Both the position numbers and the translations under genes were made by a program. This document shows, piece after piece, positions 1 through 7,875 of a stretch of 64,000 bases of DNA. Source of the stretch: Bordetella bronchialis (GTDB lineage Bacteria; Pseudomonadota; Gammaproteobacteria; Burkholderiales; Burkholderiaceae_B); the NCBI RefSeq assembly GCF_001676705.1, contig NZ_CP016170.1, positions 2,852,001 to 2,916,000 of the forward strand, read 5' to 3'. Position 1 is the stretch's first letter. Every line of letters begins with the position of its first letter. A model generated the notes under the pieces. It saw only the letters and a program-made list of their open reading frames with translations, did not search any database and was not told the origin of the DNA.

Positions 1-317
1 GTTGATCGAGGTGCGCCGGATGTCAGCGCGTCGGGGACGATGGAGATCGCTGGCCCTGCCGCAATCGGGCAGGGGGCCTGAACGGTTTAATTCTGTGGGA
101 CAGGCACGGGCGCCGTCCACGGATGTTTCCTTAGTTCGTTTGGCCTGTGGACGCCTTTCGACCGACCCCGGCAGGGCAGCGTGCGTGCCGATGACCACGG
201 GTTTTCCTGCATGGCGTGGTCATGCCTGGCGAAGTTAGGATGTCCAACATCCTACAAATGATTGCCAAGCCAGGGCCGCGCCGCGCCTGCCGCCTGGCAC
301 GGACAAAGGAGACATCC
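1..317. other. Left-edge non-coding stretch
   Basis: No convincing gene is seen. A hairpin-forming sequence at about 52-78 (ccctgcc pairing with ggcaggg) could be a terminator of a gene lying to the left, but it has no clean T-run. On the minus strand a GTG at 120 preceded by an AAGGAAA-like ribosome site opens a frame that stays open to the window edge. Its translation has no recognisable motif, so I do not call it. The GntR-type inverted repeat at 236-254 is the only strong signal. Confidence 0.5.
236..254. promoter_or_regulatory. Candidate GntR operator, 7-5-7 inverted repeat
   Basis: TAGGATGTCCAACATCCTA is a perfect 7-bp inverted repeat around a 5-base spacer, 63 bases upstream of the CoA-transferase start. 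The operon's second gene encodes a GntR/FCD repressor, and regulators of this class usually bind short palindromes in their own promoter. That this regulator binds here is inference. Confidence 0.5.
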
Positions 318-1496
318 GTGGCTTTTGCCCCGCTGAAACGTTTCGTGGTCCTGGACCTGTCCCGGGTGCGCTCCGGTCCGGCGGCCGTGCGCCAGTTCGC
401 GGATTGGGGCGCCGACGTCATCAAGATCGAGGAGCCCAGCGAGGTCAAGGACGACAAGCCGGGGGGCGCGGCCAAGTTCAGCGATTACCAGAACACGCAT
501 CGCAACAAGCGCAGCCTGACGCTGAACCTCAAGCACCCCGAGGGCAGGGCGGTGTTCCTGGAATTGGTGAAGCGCGCGGACGTGCTGGTCGAAAACTACC
601 GTCCCTCGGTCAAGGCCAAGCTGGGCATCGACTACGAATCCCTGCGTGCCATCAATCCCCGCCTGGTGTATGCGAGCATCTCGGGTTTCGGCCAGGACGG
701 TCCCTATGCGGACCGCCCGGGGCTGGACCAGATCGCGCAAGGACTGGGCGGCTTGATGTCCGTGACGGGAGAGGCCGACCGCGGTCCCATGCGCGCCGGC
801 ATACCCATCGCCGACCTGAGCGCCGGCTTGTTCGCCGCGATCGGCATCATGATCGCGCTGCTGGAACGCGAGGAAACGGGCCAGGGGCGCTGGGTGCAGA
901 CCTCGCTGCTGCAGGCGCAGGTCTGGATGATGGATTTCCAGGCCACGCGCTGGCTGATCGACGGCGAAGTGCCGGCGCAGTCGGGCAACGATCATCCCAC
1001 CAGCGCGCCCACGGGTGTCTATCCCACGGCGGACGGATACATCAACATCGCCGCCATGGGATCGAGCATGTTCACCCGGCTGTGCGAAGTCCTGGACCTG
1101 CCGGCGCTGGTCCATGATCCGCGCTTCGTGGAGGCCGGCCTGCGCGTGGAAAACCGGGCGGCGCTGAACCGCGAGATCATCGCCCGCACGCGCACGCGCA
1201 CCAGTGCGGACTGGATCGCGCGGCTGAATGCGGCGGGCGTGCCTTGCGGCCCCATTCTTTCCATGGATGGCACCTTCGACAACGAGCAGGTACGCCACCT
1301 GAACATGGTGCGCCACGTCCGCCATCCGGCCAAGGGAGACATCGCCATCATGGCGCAGCCGGTGGTCTTCGGCGGGACCGACCTGCCGGAGGTGCGCCCG
1401 GCGCCGGAAACCGGCGCCCATTCGGACGAGATCCTTGCCTGGCTGGGCATGGACGACGCGCAGCGCGGCCGTTTGCGTGCCGTGGGCGCGATATGA
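318..1496 (+). CDS. CaiB/BaiF family CoA-transferase (class III)
   Basis: The protein has 392 residues with the class III (formyl-CoA/carnitine) CoA-transferase fold. These enzymes move CoA between carboxylic acids in the cytoplasm. The N-terminal signature (FVVLDLSRVRSGPAA, then FADWGADVIKIEEP) and the motif RPGLDQIAQGLGG, which carries the family's catalytic aspartate, are both present. I start at the GTG at 318 because a good AAGGAGA site lies six bases upstream; earlier in-frame codons give an atypical Arg-rich leader. It is the first gene of a cluster with a GntR regulator and a crotonase-fold enzyme, so it probably activates or recycles an organic acid imported by the Bug receptor downstream. 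The substrate cannot be told from sequence. Confidence 0.9.
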   Translation: MAFAPLKRFVVLDLSRVRSGPAAVRQFADWGADVIKIEEPSEVKDDKPGGAAKFSDYQNTHRNKRSLTLNLKHPEGRAVFLELVKRADVLVENYRPSVKAKLGIDYESLRAINPRLVYASISGFGQDGPYADRPGLDQIAQGLGGLMSVTGEADRGPMRAGIPIADLSAGLFAAIGIMIALLEREETGQGRWVQTSLLQAQVWMMDFQATRWLIDGEVPAQSGNDHPTSAPTGVYPTADGYINIAAMGSSMFTRLCEVLDLPALVHDPRFVEAGLRVENRAALNREIIARTRTRTSADWIARLNAAGVPCGPILSMDGTFDNEQVRHLNMVRHVRHPAKGDIAIMAQPVVFGGTDLPEVRPAPETGAHSDEILAWLGMDDAQRGRLRAVGAI

Positions 1497-1535
1497 CACC
1501 ATCGCGCCTTTCTTCCACCGTGCCGCAAACGTCCC

Positions 1536-2276
1536 ATGGTCCGCAGCGAAAACTCCCCTGAAACGGTGTTCGGCAGCCTGGCCCGCCCGGACAATCTGCC
1601 CGACGAAATCGCGCAGCAGATCCGGCAGAAGATCCTGAGCCAGGCCTTCGAACCGGGCCAGCGCCTGCCCACGGAGCTGGAACTGGCGCAGTCCTTCGGC
1701 GTGAGCCGCAATGTGGTGCGCGAGGCGATCGCGCGCCTGAAGCTGTCCGGCTATATCGAGACGCGCCGCGGGGTCGGCAGCTTCGTGGCCGCGGAAACCG
1801 GGCAGCGCAATTTCGAAATCCTGCCGCAGGACCTGCTGCGCGAGGACGCCCTGGAACAGGTGTACCAGCTGCGCGTGGAAATCGAAGCGGGCGCCGCCGC
1901 GCTGGCCGCGCAACAGCGCACCGAGGCGCAGCTGGAGCAACTGCGCGCCGCGCTGATCATCGCCGATGCCTCCAGCGCCGATTGGCGCGAAGGCGCGGAC
2001 ACGGCGCTGGATTTCCATATGGCCGTGGGCCGGGCCACCAATAACCCGTACTTCGTGCGCCTGCTCGCGCACTTCGGCCATGCCATCGGCGATGCGGTGC
2101 GCACGCTGCGCTATGGCAGCACGGGCACCGACCGCGTGGCGCAGATCGAGCGCGAGCACCACCGGATTTTCGACGCCATCGCCGGCCGCGACAGCGAGGC
2201 GGCGCGCCAGGCCATGCGCCTGCATCTGATCAACGGCATGCAGCGGCGCCAGGCGCTGCTGAAGGGAACACGATAA
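1536..2276 (+). CDS. GntR family regulator, FadR/FCD subfamily
   Basis: This 246-residue cytoplasmic regulator has an N-terminal winged helix (about residues 20-85: LPDEIAQQIRQKILSQ, then GQRLPTELELAQSFGVSRNV, then SGYIETRRGVGSFV) and an all-helical FCD ligand domain (about 105-235). The FCD domain has conserved metal/ligand histidines in DFHMAVGRATNN, EREHHRIFDAI and AMRLHLI. Such proteins normally repress their own operon until a small organic acid binds. It sits between the CoA-transferase and crotonase genes, and its TAA overlaps the next ATG by one base, so they are co-translated. Its likely site is the inverted repeat at 236-254. Confidence 0.92.
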   Translation: MVRSENSPETVFGSLARPDNLPDEIAQQIRQKILSQAFEPGQRLPTELELAQSFGVSRNVVREAIARLKLSGYIETRRGVGSFVAAETGQRNFEILPQDLLREDALEQVYQLRVEIEAGAAALAAQQRTEAQLEQLRAALIIADASSADWREGADTALDFHMAVGRATNNPYFVRLLAHFGHAIGDAVRTLRYGSTGTDRVAQIEREHHRIFDAIAGRDSEAARQAMRLHLINGMQRRQALLKGTR

Positions 2277-3091
2277 TGAGCAGCGTACGCATCCTGCAGG
2301 ACCGCATCACCGAAAACATCGTGGTGGAAAAGCGCGGCGGCGCGGGCTGGATCACCTTCAACGACCCGGGCCGGCACAATGCGGTGTCGGTGGCGATGTG
2401 GGAAGCGATTCCCGTCGCGCTGGCCGCGCTGGCCGAAGACCCGGCCATACGCGTGGTGGTGCTGACGGGGGCGGGCGACCGTGCCTTTGTCAGCGGCGCC
2501 AATATTTCGCAGTTCGACAACATGCGCTCGGGCGAGGAAGCCGTCCTGGCCTACGAGAAAGTCGCGGAAGCCGCGCAGCTGGCGCTGTACGACTACGACA
2601 AGCCCACGCTTGCCCGCATCAAGGGCTATTGCATCGGCGGCGGGCTGAACATCGCCTTGTGCTGCGACCTGCGTGTCGCGTCCGACGATAGTGCTTTCGC
2701 CATCCCGGCCGGCAAGCTTGGCCTGGGCTACCGCATGACCGCCATCCGCAACCTGGTCACCGTGGTCGGCGCGGCGCGCGCGCTGGAAATCTTCCTGACG
2801 GCGGCGCGCTTCGACGCGCGGGAGGCCGATCGGCGCGGCCTGTTGCACAAGGTGGTGCCCGCCGCGGAACTGGATGCCACCGTCCAGGACTATGTCGACG
2901 GCATATCCGCCAATGCGCCGCTGACCTTGAAGGCGGGCAAAAAGATGATCCGACAATTGCAGCAGCTGGGGCCGGAAGTCGACCGGGAGGCGATGAGCCG
3001 CCTGGTGCTGCAATGCTTCGAAAGCAATGACTACCGGGAAGGGCGCAAGGCCTTCGCGGAAAAGCGCGCGCCGTCGTTCACCGGCACCTGA
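2276..3091 (+). CDS. Enoyl-CoA hydratase/isomerase (crotonase) family protein
   Basis: The protein has 271 residues and a crotonase fold. The first oxyanion-hole segment is FVSGANISQFDN and the second is YCIGGGLNIALCCDLRVAS. In classical enoyl-CoA hydratase the two catalytic glutamates lie in GGGCE and QPE. Here the aligned positions read GGGLN and IPA, so both acidic residues are missing. The fold is clear, but simple hydratase activity is doubtful; isomerase, decarboxylase, thioesterase or other crotonase chemistry is possible. It overlaps the GntR stop codon and probably acts on the CoA ester made by the upstream transferase. Confidence 0.88.
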   Translation: MSSVRILQDRITENIVVEKRGGAGWITFNDPGRHNAVSVAMWEAIPVALAALAEDPAIRVVVLTGAGDRAFVSGANISQFDNMRSGEEAVLAYEKVAEAAQLALYDYDKPTLARIKGYCIGGGLNIALCCDLRVASDDSAFAIPAGKLGLGYRMTAIRNLVTVVGAARALEIFLTAARFDAREADRRGLLHKVVPAAELDATVQDYVDGISANAPLTLKAGKKMIRQLQQLGPEVDREAMSRLVLQCFESNDYREGRKAFAEKRAPSFTGT

Positions 3092-3231
3092 GTACCCGCA
3101 CCTGGCGCCGGGCATGGGCCGGGTGCCGCTACACCTGACGTACCGCAGCACCCATGCAGGGCTTCCATGCCCCGCAGGACCTCGCACGCCTGTCGCGAGA
3201 ACAAAAAACAACCAGAACGAGGAGACACATC

Positions 3232-4215
3232 ATGAACAAGTTCGCGGCGGCCACCCTGGCGGCCGGCGTGCTGGCGGCCGGCGTCCTGGCGGGCGCCCCG
3301 GCGGCGGACGCGGCCTATCCGGAACAGCCGATCAAGATCGTCATCGGCTATGCGGCCGGCGGCACCACCGACATCCTGGCGCGCGCCCTGGGCGAACAGC
3401 TGGGACGGGTACTGAACCAGTCCATCATCGTGGAGAACAAGCCGGGCGCGGCGGGCAACATCGCGGCCACCTATGTGCAGCAAGCCGCGCCGGACGGCTA
3501 CACGCTTTTCATGGCGACGGTGTCCAGCCACGGCATCAATCCCGCCCTGTACAAGGACAAGCTGGGCTACGACCCCAAGGGCTATGCGCCGGTCGGCATG
3601 GTGGCGGAGATTCCCCTGGTGCTGATCGCCAATCCCAAGCTGCCCGCGGGCAACGTCCAGGAGCTGGCTGCCTTGTGCAAGGCCAAGGGCGGCGAGATGA
3701 ACTATGCGTCCAGCGGCAACGGCTCGCCGGTGCACCTGGCCGGCGCCATGTTCGCCCAGGCGGCACACGTCAATATCGTGCACGTGCCGTATCGTGGCGG
3801 CGCGCTGGCCAATACGTCGGTCATGTCGGGCGAGACGCAGTTCAGTTTCGCGACACTGCCGGCGGCGCTGCCCCAGGTCAAGGCCGGCACGCTGCGCGCC
3901 CTGGCCGTCACGACGCGGGAACGCTCGCCGCAGTTGCCCGATGTGCCCACGGTGGCCGAGACGCCGGGTTTCCAGGGCTATGAGATCAACACCTGGAATG
4001 CCTTGCTGGCGCCCAAGGGCACGCCGCAGGCCGTCGTGGATAAACTGAACGGCGCGCTCAGGCAGGCCATGGCGTCGCCGGAACTGCGCAAGCGCTTCCA
4101 GGCAGAGGGCGCCGCGCCGCGCGCCAGCACGCCGGCCGAGCTGACTGCCTTCATCGATGCCGAGCTGAGCAAGTGGGCGGGCATCGTCAAGGGCGTGAAC
4201 ATCAAGATCGATTGA
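3232..4215 (+). CDS. Bug family tripartite tricarboxylate receptor (TctC-like)
   Basis: This is a 327-residue periplasmic solute receptor. A Sec signal peptide (MNKFAAATLAAGVLAAGVLA...ADA) precedes the Bug hallmarks YPEQPIKIVIGYAAGGTTDI, VENKPGAAGNIAA and the C-terminal half with WNALLAPKGTP. Bug proteins bind carboxylic acids or related small molecules and hand them to a TctAB permease. The ATG at 3232 follows a GAGGAGA site and gives a proper signal peptide. It is the last gene of the CoA-transferase cluster, 140 bases after the crotonase gene, which suggests uptake of the acid that the cluster activates. A strong bidirectional terminator follows. Confidence 0.93.
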   Translation: MNKFAAATLAAGVLAAGVLAGAPAADAAYPEQPIKIVIGYAAGGTTDILARALGEQLGRVLNQSIIVENKPGAAGNIAATYVQQAAPDGYTLFMATVSSHGINPALYKDKLGYDPKGYAPVGMVAEIPLVLIANPKLPAGNVQELAALCKAKGGEMNYASSGNGSPVHLAGAMFAQAAHVNIVHVPYRGGALANTSVMSGETQFSFATLPAALPQVKAGTLRALAVTTRERSPQLPDVPTVAETPGFQGYEINTWNALLAPKGTPQAVVDKLNGALRQAMASPELRKRFQAEGAAPRASTPAELTAFIDAELSKWAGIVKGVNIKID

Positions 4216-4231
4216 TCGGCGCATCGCGCAA

Positions 4232-4265
4232 ATGAAAAGGCCCGGGTACGCCCGGGCCTTTTCAT
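4232..4265. terminator. Bidirectional rho-independent terminator
   Basis: A perfect 15-bp inverted repeat (ATGAAAAGGCCCGGG, loop TACG, then its complement) lies between two convergent Bug genes. A-tracts and T-tracts at the stem base supply a T-run in both orientations. Confidence 0.93.
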
Positions 4266-4285
4266 GCGCGAACGGCAATGCGCGT

Positions 4286-5260
4286 TCAGTCCTGGTGCAT
4301 GCCGGTGGCCTTGACCACGGCGCCCAGGCGGGCGCGCTCTTCGTCGCAGAACTTGACGAAGTCCGCGCGCGTGCCGCCGATGGGTTCGATGCCCAGTTCG
4401 GTGAAGCGCTTGACGTTGGCGGGATCCTTCATGGCCGCGTCGACCGCGCCGGCGACCTTGTCCAGGATGGCGTCGGGCGTGCCCTTGGGCGCGTGGATGC
4501 CGGCCCAGTGGGCGATCTTGATTTCCGGGAAGCCCTGTTCGGCCGCGGTGCTCAGTTCCGGATACGCCTTGATGCGCTCGGACCACGTGCAAGCCAAGGC
4601 CTTGAGTTTGCCCGACCGGATCATCGGCAGCACGACGATGCTGGCTTCGGAGGTCGCATCGACCTGGTTGCCGATGACGGCGGACACCGATTCCGAACCG
4701 CTCTTGTAGGGAATCAGGTCCAGCTTGGCGCCGTAGGTCGTCGTCAGGATGCCTTCGACGAAGTGCGGCGTGCTGCCCGTGCCGGCCGTCGCGAAATGCA
4801 GGCCGTGTCCTTGCTTGGAGGCTTCGACGAAATCTTTCAGCGTGTTGTAAGGCGAGTTGGCCGGCGCGACGACCACGGACGGCGCCAGGCCCACCATGGC
4901 CACCGGCACCAGGTCGCTGTCCTTGTACTGGACCTTGCGGATCATGCTGTTGGAGATCACGCCAGCGGCGCTGATCAGGAAGGTGTAGCCGTCGTTGTCG
5001 GCGCGGGCCACGTAGTCGGTGCCGATCACCGCGCCGGCGCCCGGCTTGTTCTCGACGACCACGTTGGCCTTCAGGTTCTTGGCGATGCCTTCGGCGGCGG
5101 CGCGGCCCAGCAGGTCATTGGCGCCACCCGGCGCGAAAGGCACGACGATGCGGATGGGCTTGGAGGGCCAGTTGTCATCCGCGAAAGCGATCTTGGGGGC
5201 AATGGCGACGGTGGCCATGCCGAATGCGGCCGTGTTGAATCGACGACGCGAGAAGTTCAT
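4286..5260 (-). CDS. Bug family periplasmic receptor, tandem copy A
   Basis: The protein has 324 residues. The N-terminus MNFSRRRFNTAAFGMATVAI is twin-arginine-like, followed by the AFADD cleavage region. Mature Bug motifs are WPSKPIRIVVPFAPGGANDL and VVVENKPGAGAVIGTDY. It binds a small, probably carboxylated ligand in the periplasm. It is a close paralogue of the next gene (about four residues in five identical by eye over the whole length, including long identical DNA stretches), so the two arose by recent tandem duplication. No permease gene is adjacent. Bug genes of this kind are often orphans that share distant TctAB permeases. Confidence 0.92.
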   Translation of the reverse strand: MNFSRRRFNTAAFGMATVAIAPKIAFADDNWPSKPIRIVVPFAPGGANDLLGRAAAEGIAKNLKANVVVENKPGAGAVIGTDYVARADNDGYTFLISAAGVISNSMIRKVQYKDSDLVPVAMVGLAPSVVVAPANSPYNTLKDFVEASKQGHGLHFATAGTGSTPHFVEGILTTTYGAKLDLIPYKSGSESVSAVIGNQVDATSEASIVVLPMIRSGKLKALACTWSERIKAYPELSTAAEQGFPEIKIAHWAGIHAPKGTPDAILDKVAGAVDAAMKDPANVKRFTELGIEPIGGTRADFVKFCDEERARLGAVVKATGMHQD

Positions 5261-5447
5261 GAAGGGTGCTCCGGGTAGGACTTTTCTAGTAGTTATGGAG
5301 ATTTGGGATAGCTTGGTGGGACGCGTAATTTAACCGATCCGACGCGCGCCACGCGACGCGTGGCACGCGCGCCGGCGCGCACGCGCCCGCCTGCCGTTCA
5401 TGGGGCAAGGGCTTGCCGATCGCGGACGTCGCGCGCGCTGGCGACGC

Positions 5448-6428
5448 TCAGGAATCCTGTCGCATTCCTGTCGCCTTGACCACCGCGCCCAGGCGGGCGC
5501 GCTCTTCTTCGCAGAACTTGACGAAGTCGGCGCGCGTGCCGCCCACCGGTTCGATGCCCAGCTCGGTCAGGCGCTTGACGTTGGCGGGGTCCTTCATGGC
5601 GTGGTCCACTCCCGCCGCGATCTTGTCCAGGATGGCATCGGGCGTGCCCTTGGGCGCATGCACGCCGGCCCAATGGGCGATCTTGATCTTCGGAAAACCC
5701 TGTTCGGCCGCGGTGCTCAGTTCTGGATACGCCTGGATGCGTTCGGACCAGGTGCAGGCCAGGGCCTTGAGCTTGCCGGCGCGCACCATGGGCAGCACGA
5801 CGATGCTGGCCTCGGAGGTCGCATCGACCTGGCCGCCAATGACCGCGGATACCGATTCGGAGCCGCTCTTGTACGGCACCAGGTCCAGCTTGGCGCCGTA
5901 GTCGGTGGTCAGGATGCCTTCGACGAAATGCGGCGTGCTGCCGGTGCCGGCGGTGGAAAAATGCAGGCCGCCACGGCTCTTGCGGGAGGCTTCGACAAAG
6001 TCCCTCAGGTTGGTATAGGGCGAACTCGCCGGCGCGATGATCACGGAGGGCGCAAGGCCTATCATGGCAACGGGCACCAGGTCGCTGTCCTGGTACTGGA
6101 CCTTGCGGATCATGCTGTTGGAGATCACGCCGGCACCGCTGATCAGGAAGGTGTAGCCGTCGTTCTCCGCGCGGGCCACGTAGTCGGTGCCGATCACCGC
6201 GCCGGCGCCCGGCTTGTTTTCGACGACCACGCTGGCCTTGAGGTATTGCGCGATTCCCTCCGCGGCGGCGCGGCCAAGCAGGTCATTGGCGCCGCCGGCC
6301 GCGAAGGGCACGATGATGCGGATGGGCTTGGAGGGCCATTTGTCCTCCGCGTGGGCAATCCGGGGCGCAACGGCGATGCTGGCAAGGCCGAGCGCGGCCG
6401 CGTTCAGGCGGCGTCGCACGATATCCAT
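5448..6428 (-). CDS. Bug family periplasmic receptor, tandem copy B
   Basis: This 326-residue paralogue of the 4286-5260 gene has the same layout: a twin-arginine-like signal (MDIVRRRLNAAALGLASIAV), then WPSKPIRIIVPFAAGGANDL, VVVENKPGAGAVIGTDY and FVEGILTTDYGAKLDL. Differences from copy A are scattered and mostly conservative. A two-residue difference lies near EASRKSRGGLHF, where copy A has EASKQGHGLHF, and this could tune ligand choice. The 187 bases between the copies contain a compact GC-rich hairpin (GCCACGCG/CGCGTGGC at 5348-5364) without a T-run. The two copies run in the same direction with copy B first. Confidence 0.92.
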   Translation of the reverse strand: MDIVRRRLNAAALGLASIAVAPRIAHAEDKWPSKPIRIIVPFAAGGANDLLGRAAAEGIAQYLKASVVVENKPGAGAVIGTDYVARAENDGYTFLISGAGVISNSMIRKVQYQDSDLVPVAMIGLAPSVIIAPASSPYTNLRDFVEASRKSRGGLHFSTAGTGSTPHFVEGILTTDYGAKLDLVPYKSGSESVSAVIGGQVDATSEASIVVLPMVRAGKLKALACTWSERIQAYPELSTAAEQGFPKIKIAHWAGVHAPKGTPDAILDKIAAGVDHAMKDPANVKRLTELGIEPVGGTRADFVKFCEEERARLGAVVKATGMRQDS

Positions 6429-6612
6429 GGATGTCTCCGGTGATCGTTATTGTGGCGCGCGGACGCTCTGGCGGACCCGGGACGGGCCTGGAGGCGCGCG
6501 GGTGGGGCGGGTACGGCGTGGCTATTATCCGCCCGTTGCCACCGGAGGAAAACCGCGATGCGCGCGCCGCGATCGCGGCAACGGACGCCGCCCGCGCGAC
6601 GCGCGTGCCCCT

Positions 6613-6634
6613 TAGGGCCTGTTGACAGGCCCTA
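6613..6634. terminator. Hairpin overlapping the PrpF-like gene stop codon
   Basis: TAGGGCCTG, loop TTGA, CAGGCCCTA is a perfect 9-bp inverted repeat whose last bases are the stop codon of the PrpF-like gene. It has no T-run, so it is only a possible 3' stabilising hairpin or weak terminator. Confidence 0.4.
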
Positions 6635-7756
6635 GTCCGACGGCCAGGCGGCGGCGGGGATGGCCACTTCGCCACGCATCAGCAGGCGGGCAGTGCGCAG
6701 CAGCGCGGCACGCGCCACCGTATGCGGATCGGCGGGGTCCAGGGTCAGCTGCACGCTGAACTCGCCCGTGGGATGTTCGACGGACACGGTCTTTTCCTGG
6801 CCGGCGGGCGTGCGCGCGATGCCGGCGGCCACCGAATCGTCCATGACGCAGGCGGTGGCCACGGTGACCGCGGCCAGCACGCCGATGGCCTCGTGGCAGA
6901 CATGCGGGATGAAGCAGCGCGTGCACACGCTGCCGCCGTCGCGCGGCGCGGCCAGCAGGCACATCTTGGGAAAGGGCCTGGCGGCGACATCGCCCAGCCC
7001 CATCAGCCGTGCCGCCTTCATCCGCAGGGTTTCCAGCCGCTGCTTCAGTGCGTCGTCGGCATTCAGTTCCGCCACGCTCTCGTAGCCGGTGCGTCCCAGG
7101 TCGGCGGCACGCACCAGGACCATGGGCATACCGTTGTCGATGCAGGTGATCTCCAGGCGGCCGATGCCATCCAGCTCGACGATGTCGAGCGCGCGGCCGG
7201 TGGGCAGCAGGGCGTCGCAGACCGAACCGGCGGTGTCCAGGAAGCTGATGGCGATGGGGGCCGCGGTGCCCGGCACGCCGTCGATGCGCGCTTCGCCGTC
7301 GTAGCTGACCGTGCCGTCCGGCGTCTGCACGGTGATGTCGCATTGCATGCCGGTGTTGACCGTCAGCACGCGGAAGGTGCTGGTATCGCCTTGCGCGCGC
7401 AGCATGCCGGTTTCCAGCGCGAAGGGCACCACCGCGGCCAGCATGTTGCCGCAATTGGGCGTGGTGTCGACGGCAGGCTCGGCGACCGACACCTGGGCGA
7501 ACAGGAAGTCCACATCGACGCCCGGCGCCGTGCCGGGCGAAACGATGCCGACCTTGCTGGTGAGCGGATGCGCGCCGCCCAGGCCATCGATCTGGCGCCG
7601 GTCCGGCGAGCCCATGGCGGCCAGCAGTACCGCGTCGCGGGCGGCGATATCGGCGGGCAGGTCGGCGGCCTTGAAGAAGGGGCCGCGCGAGGTCCCGCCG
7701 CGCATCAGGATGCAGGGGATGGCGCGTTGCCTTTGGCTTTTGCGGGGGATGCCCAT
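6632..7756 (-). CDS. PrpF-family aconitate/4-oxalomesaconate isomerase
   Basis: The protein has 374 residues with the PrpF fold (two diaminopimelate-epimerase-like halves). Family members catalyse allylic isomerisation of tricarboxylic acids, such as 2-methylaconitate (PrpF) or 4-oxalomesaconate (GalD). The N-terminal motif IPCILMRGGTSRGPFF, the catalytic-cysteine segment TPNCGNMLAAVVPFA and the second-half segment CFIPHVCHEAIGVL are seen. I start at the ATG at 7756 because GGAGA lies four bases upstream; the frame is open further upstream but reads as non-conserved sequence. It is divergent from a LysR regulator that probably controls it. Bug and TctA genes nearby fit use of an imported tricarboxylate. 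The exact substrate is unknown. Confidence 0.85.
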   Translation of the reverse strand: MGIPRKSQRQRAIPCILMRGGTSRGPFFKAADLPADIAARDAVLLAAMGSPDRRQIDGLGGAHPLTSKVGIVSPGTAPGVDVDFLFAQVSVAEPAVDTTPNCGNMLAAVVPFALETGMLRAQGDTSTFRVLTVNTGMQCDITVQTPDGTVSYDGEARIDGVPGTAAPIAISFLDTAGSVCDALLPTGRALDIVELDGIGRLEITCIDNGMPMVLVRAADLGRTGYESVAELNADDALKQRLETLRMKAARLMGLGDVAARPFPKMCLLAAPRDGGSVCTRCFIPHVCHEAIGVLAAVTVATACVMDDSVAAGIARTPAGQEKTVSVEHPTGEFSVQLTLDPADPHTVARAALLRTARLLMRGEVAIPAAAWPSD

Positions 7757-7875
7757 ACTGTCTCCGGTCATGCTCTGGTTTTCGTCCAGTATCGGTTCGG
7801 CTGGGACGAGGCGGGTTGCCTTGTACGGCGGCGGCCGTTCTAATATTTTTATTTCCTTGTGCGGCACAACATGAG
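7757..7875. promoter_or_regulatory. Divergent promoter region, PrpF-like gene / LysR
   Basis: These 119 bases separate the two start codons. They contain TCGTCC at 7782 and its complement GGACGA at 7804, a spaced dyad that could be a LysR contact, and an AT-rich tract (ctaatatttttatttcc) near 7840-7856 that may be the LysR gene promoter. None of this is proven. Confidence 0.35.

Noticed and set aside
1..120. A minus-strand gene starting at the GTG at 120 and running off the left edge
   Set aside because: It has a fair ribosome site, but the 40 visible residues show no recognisable sequence and the region also forms a hairpin; the evidence is too thin.
5348..5364. GCCACGCG/CGCGTGGC hairpin between the duplicated Bug genes as a terminator
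   Set aside because: The one-base loop and absence of any T-run make a functional intrinsic terminator unlikely.
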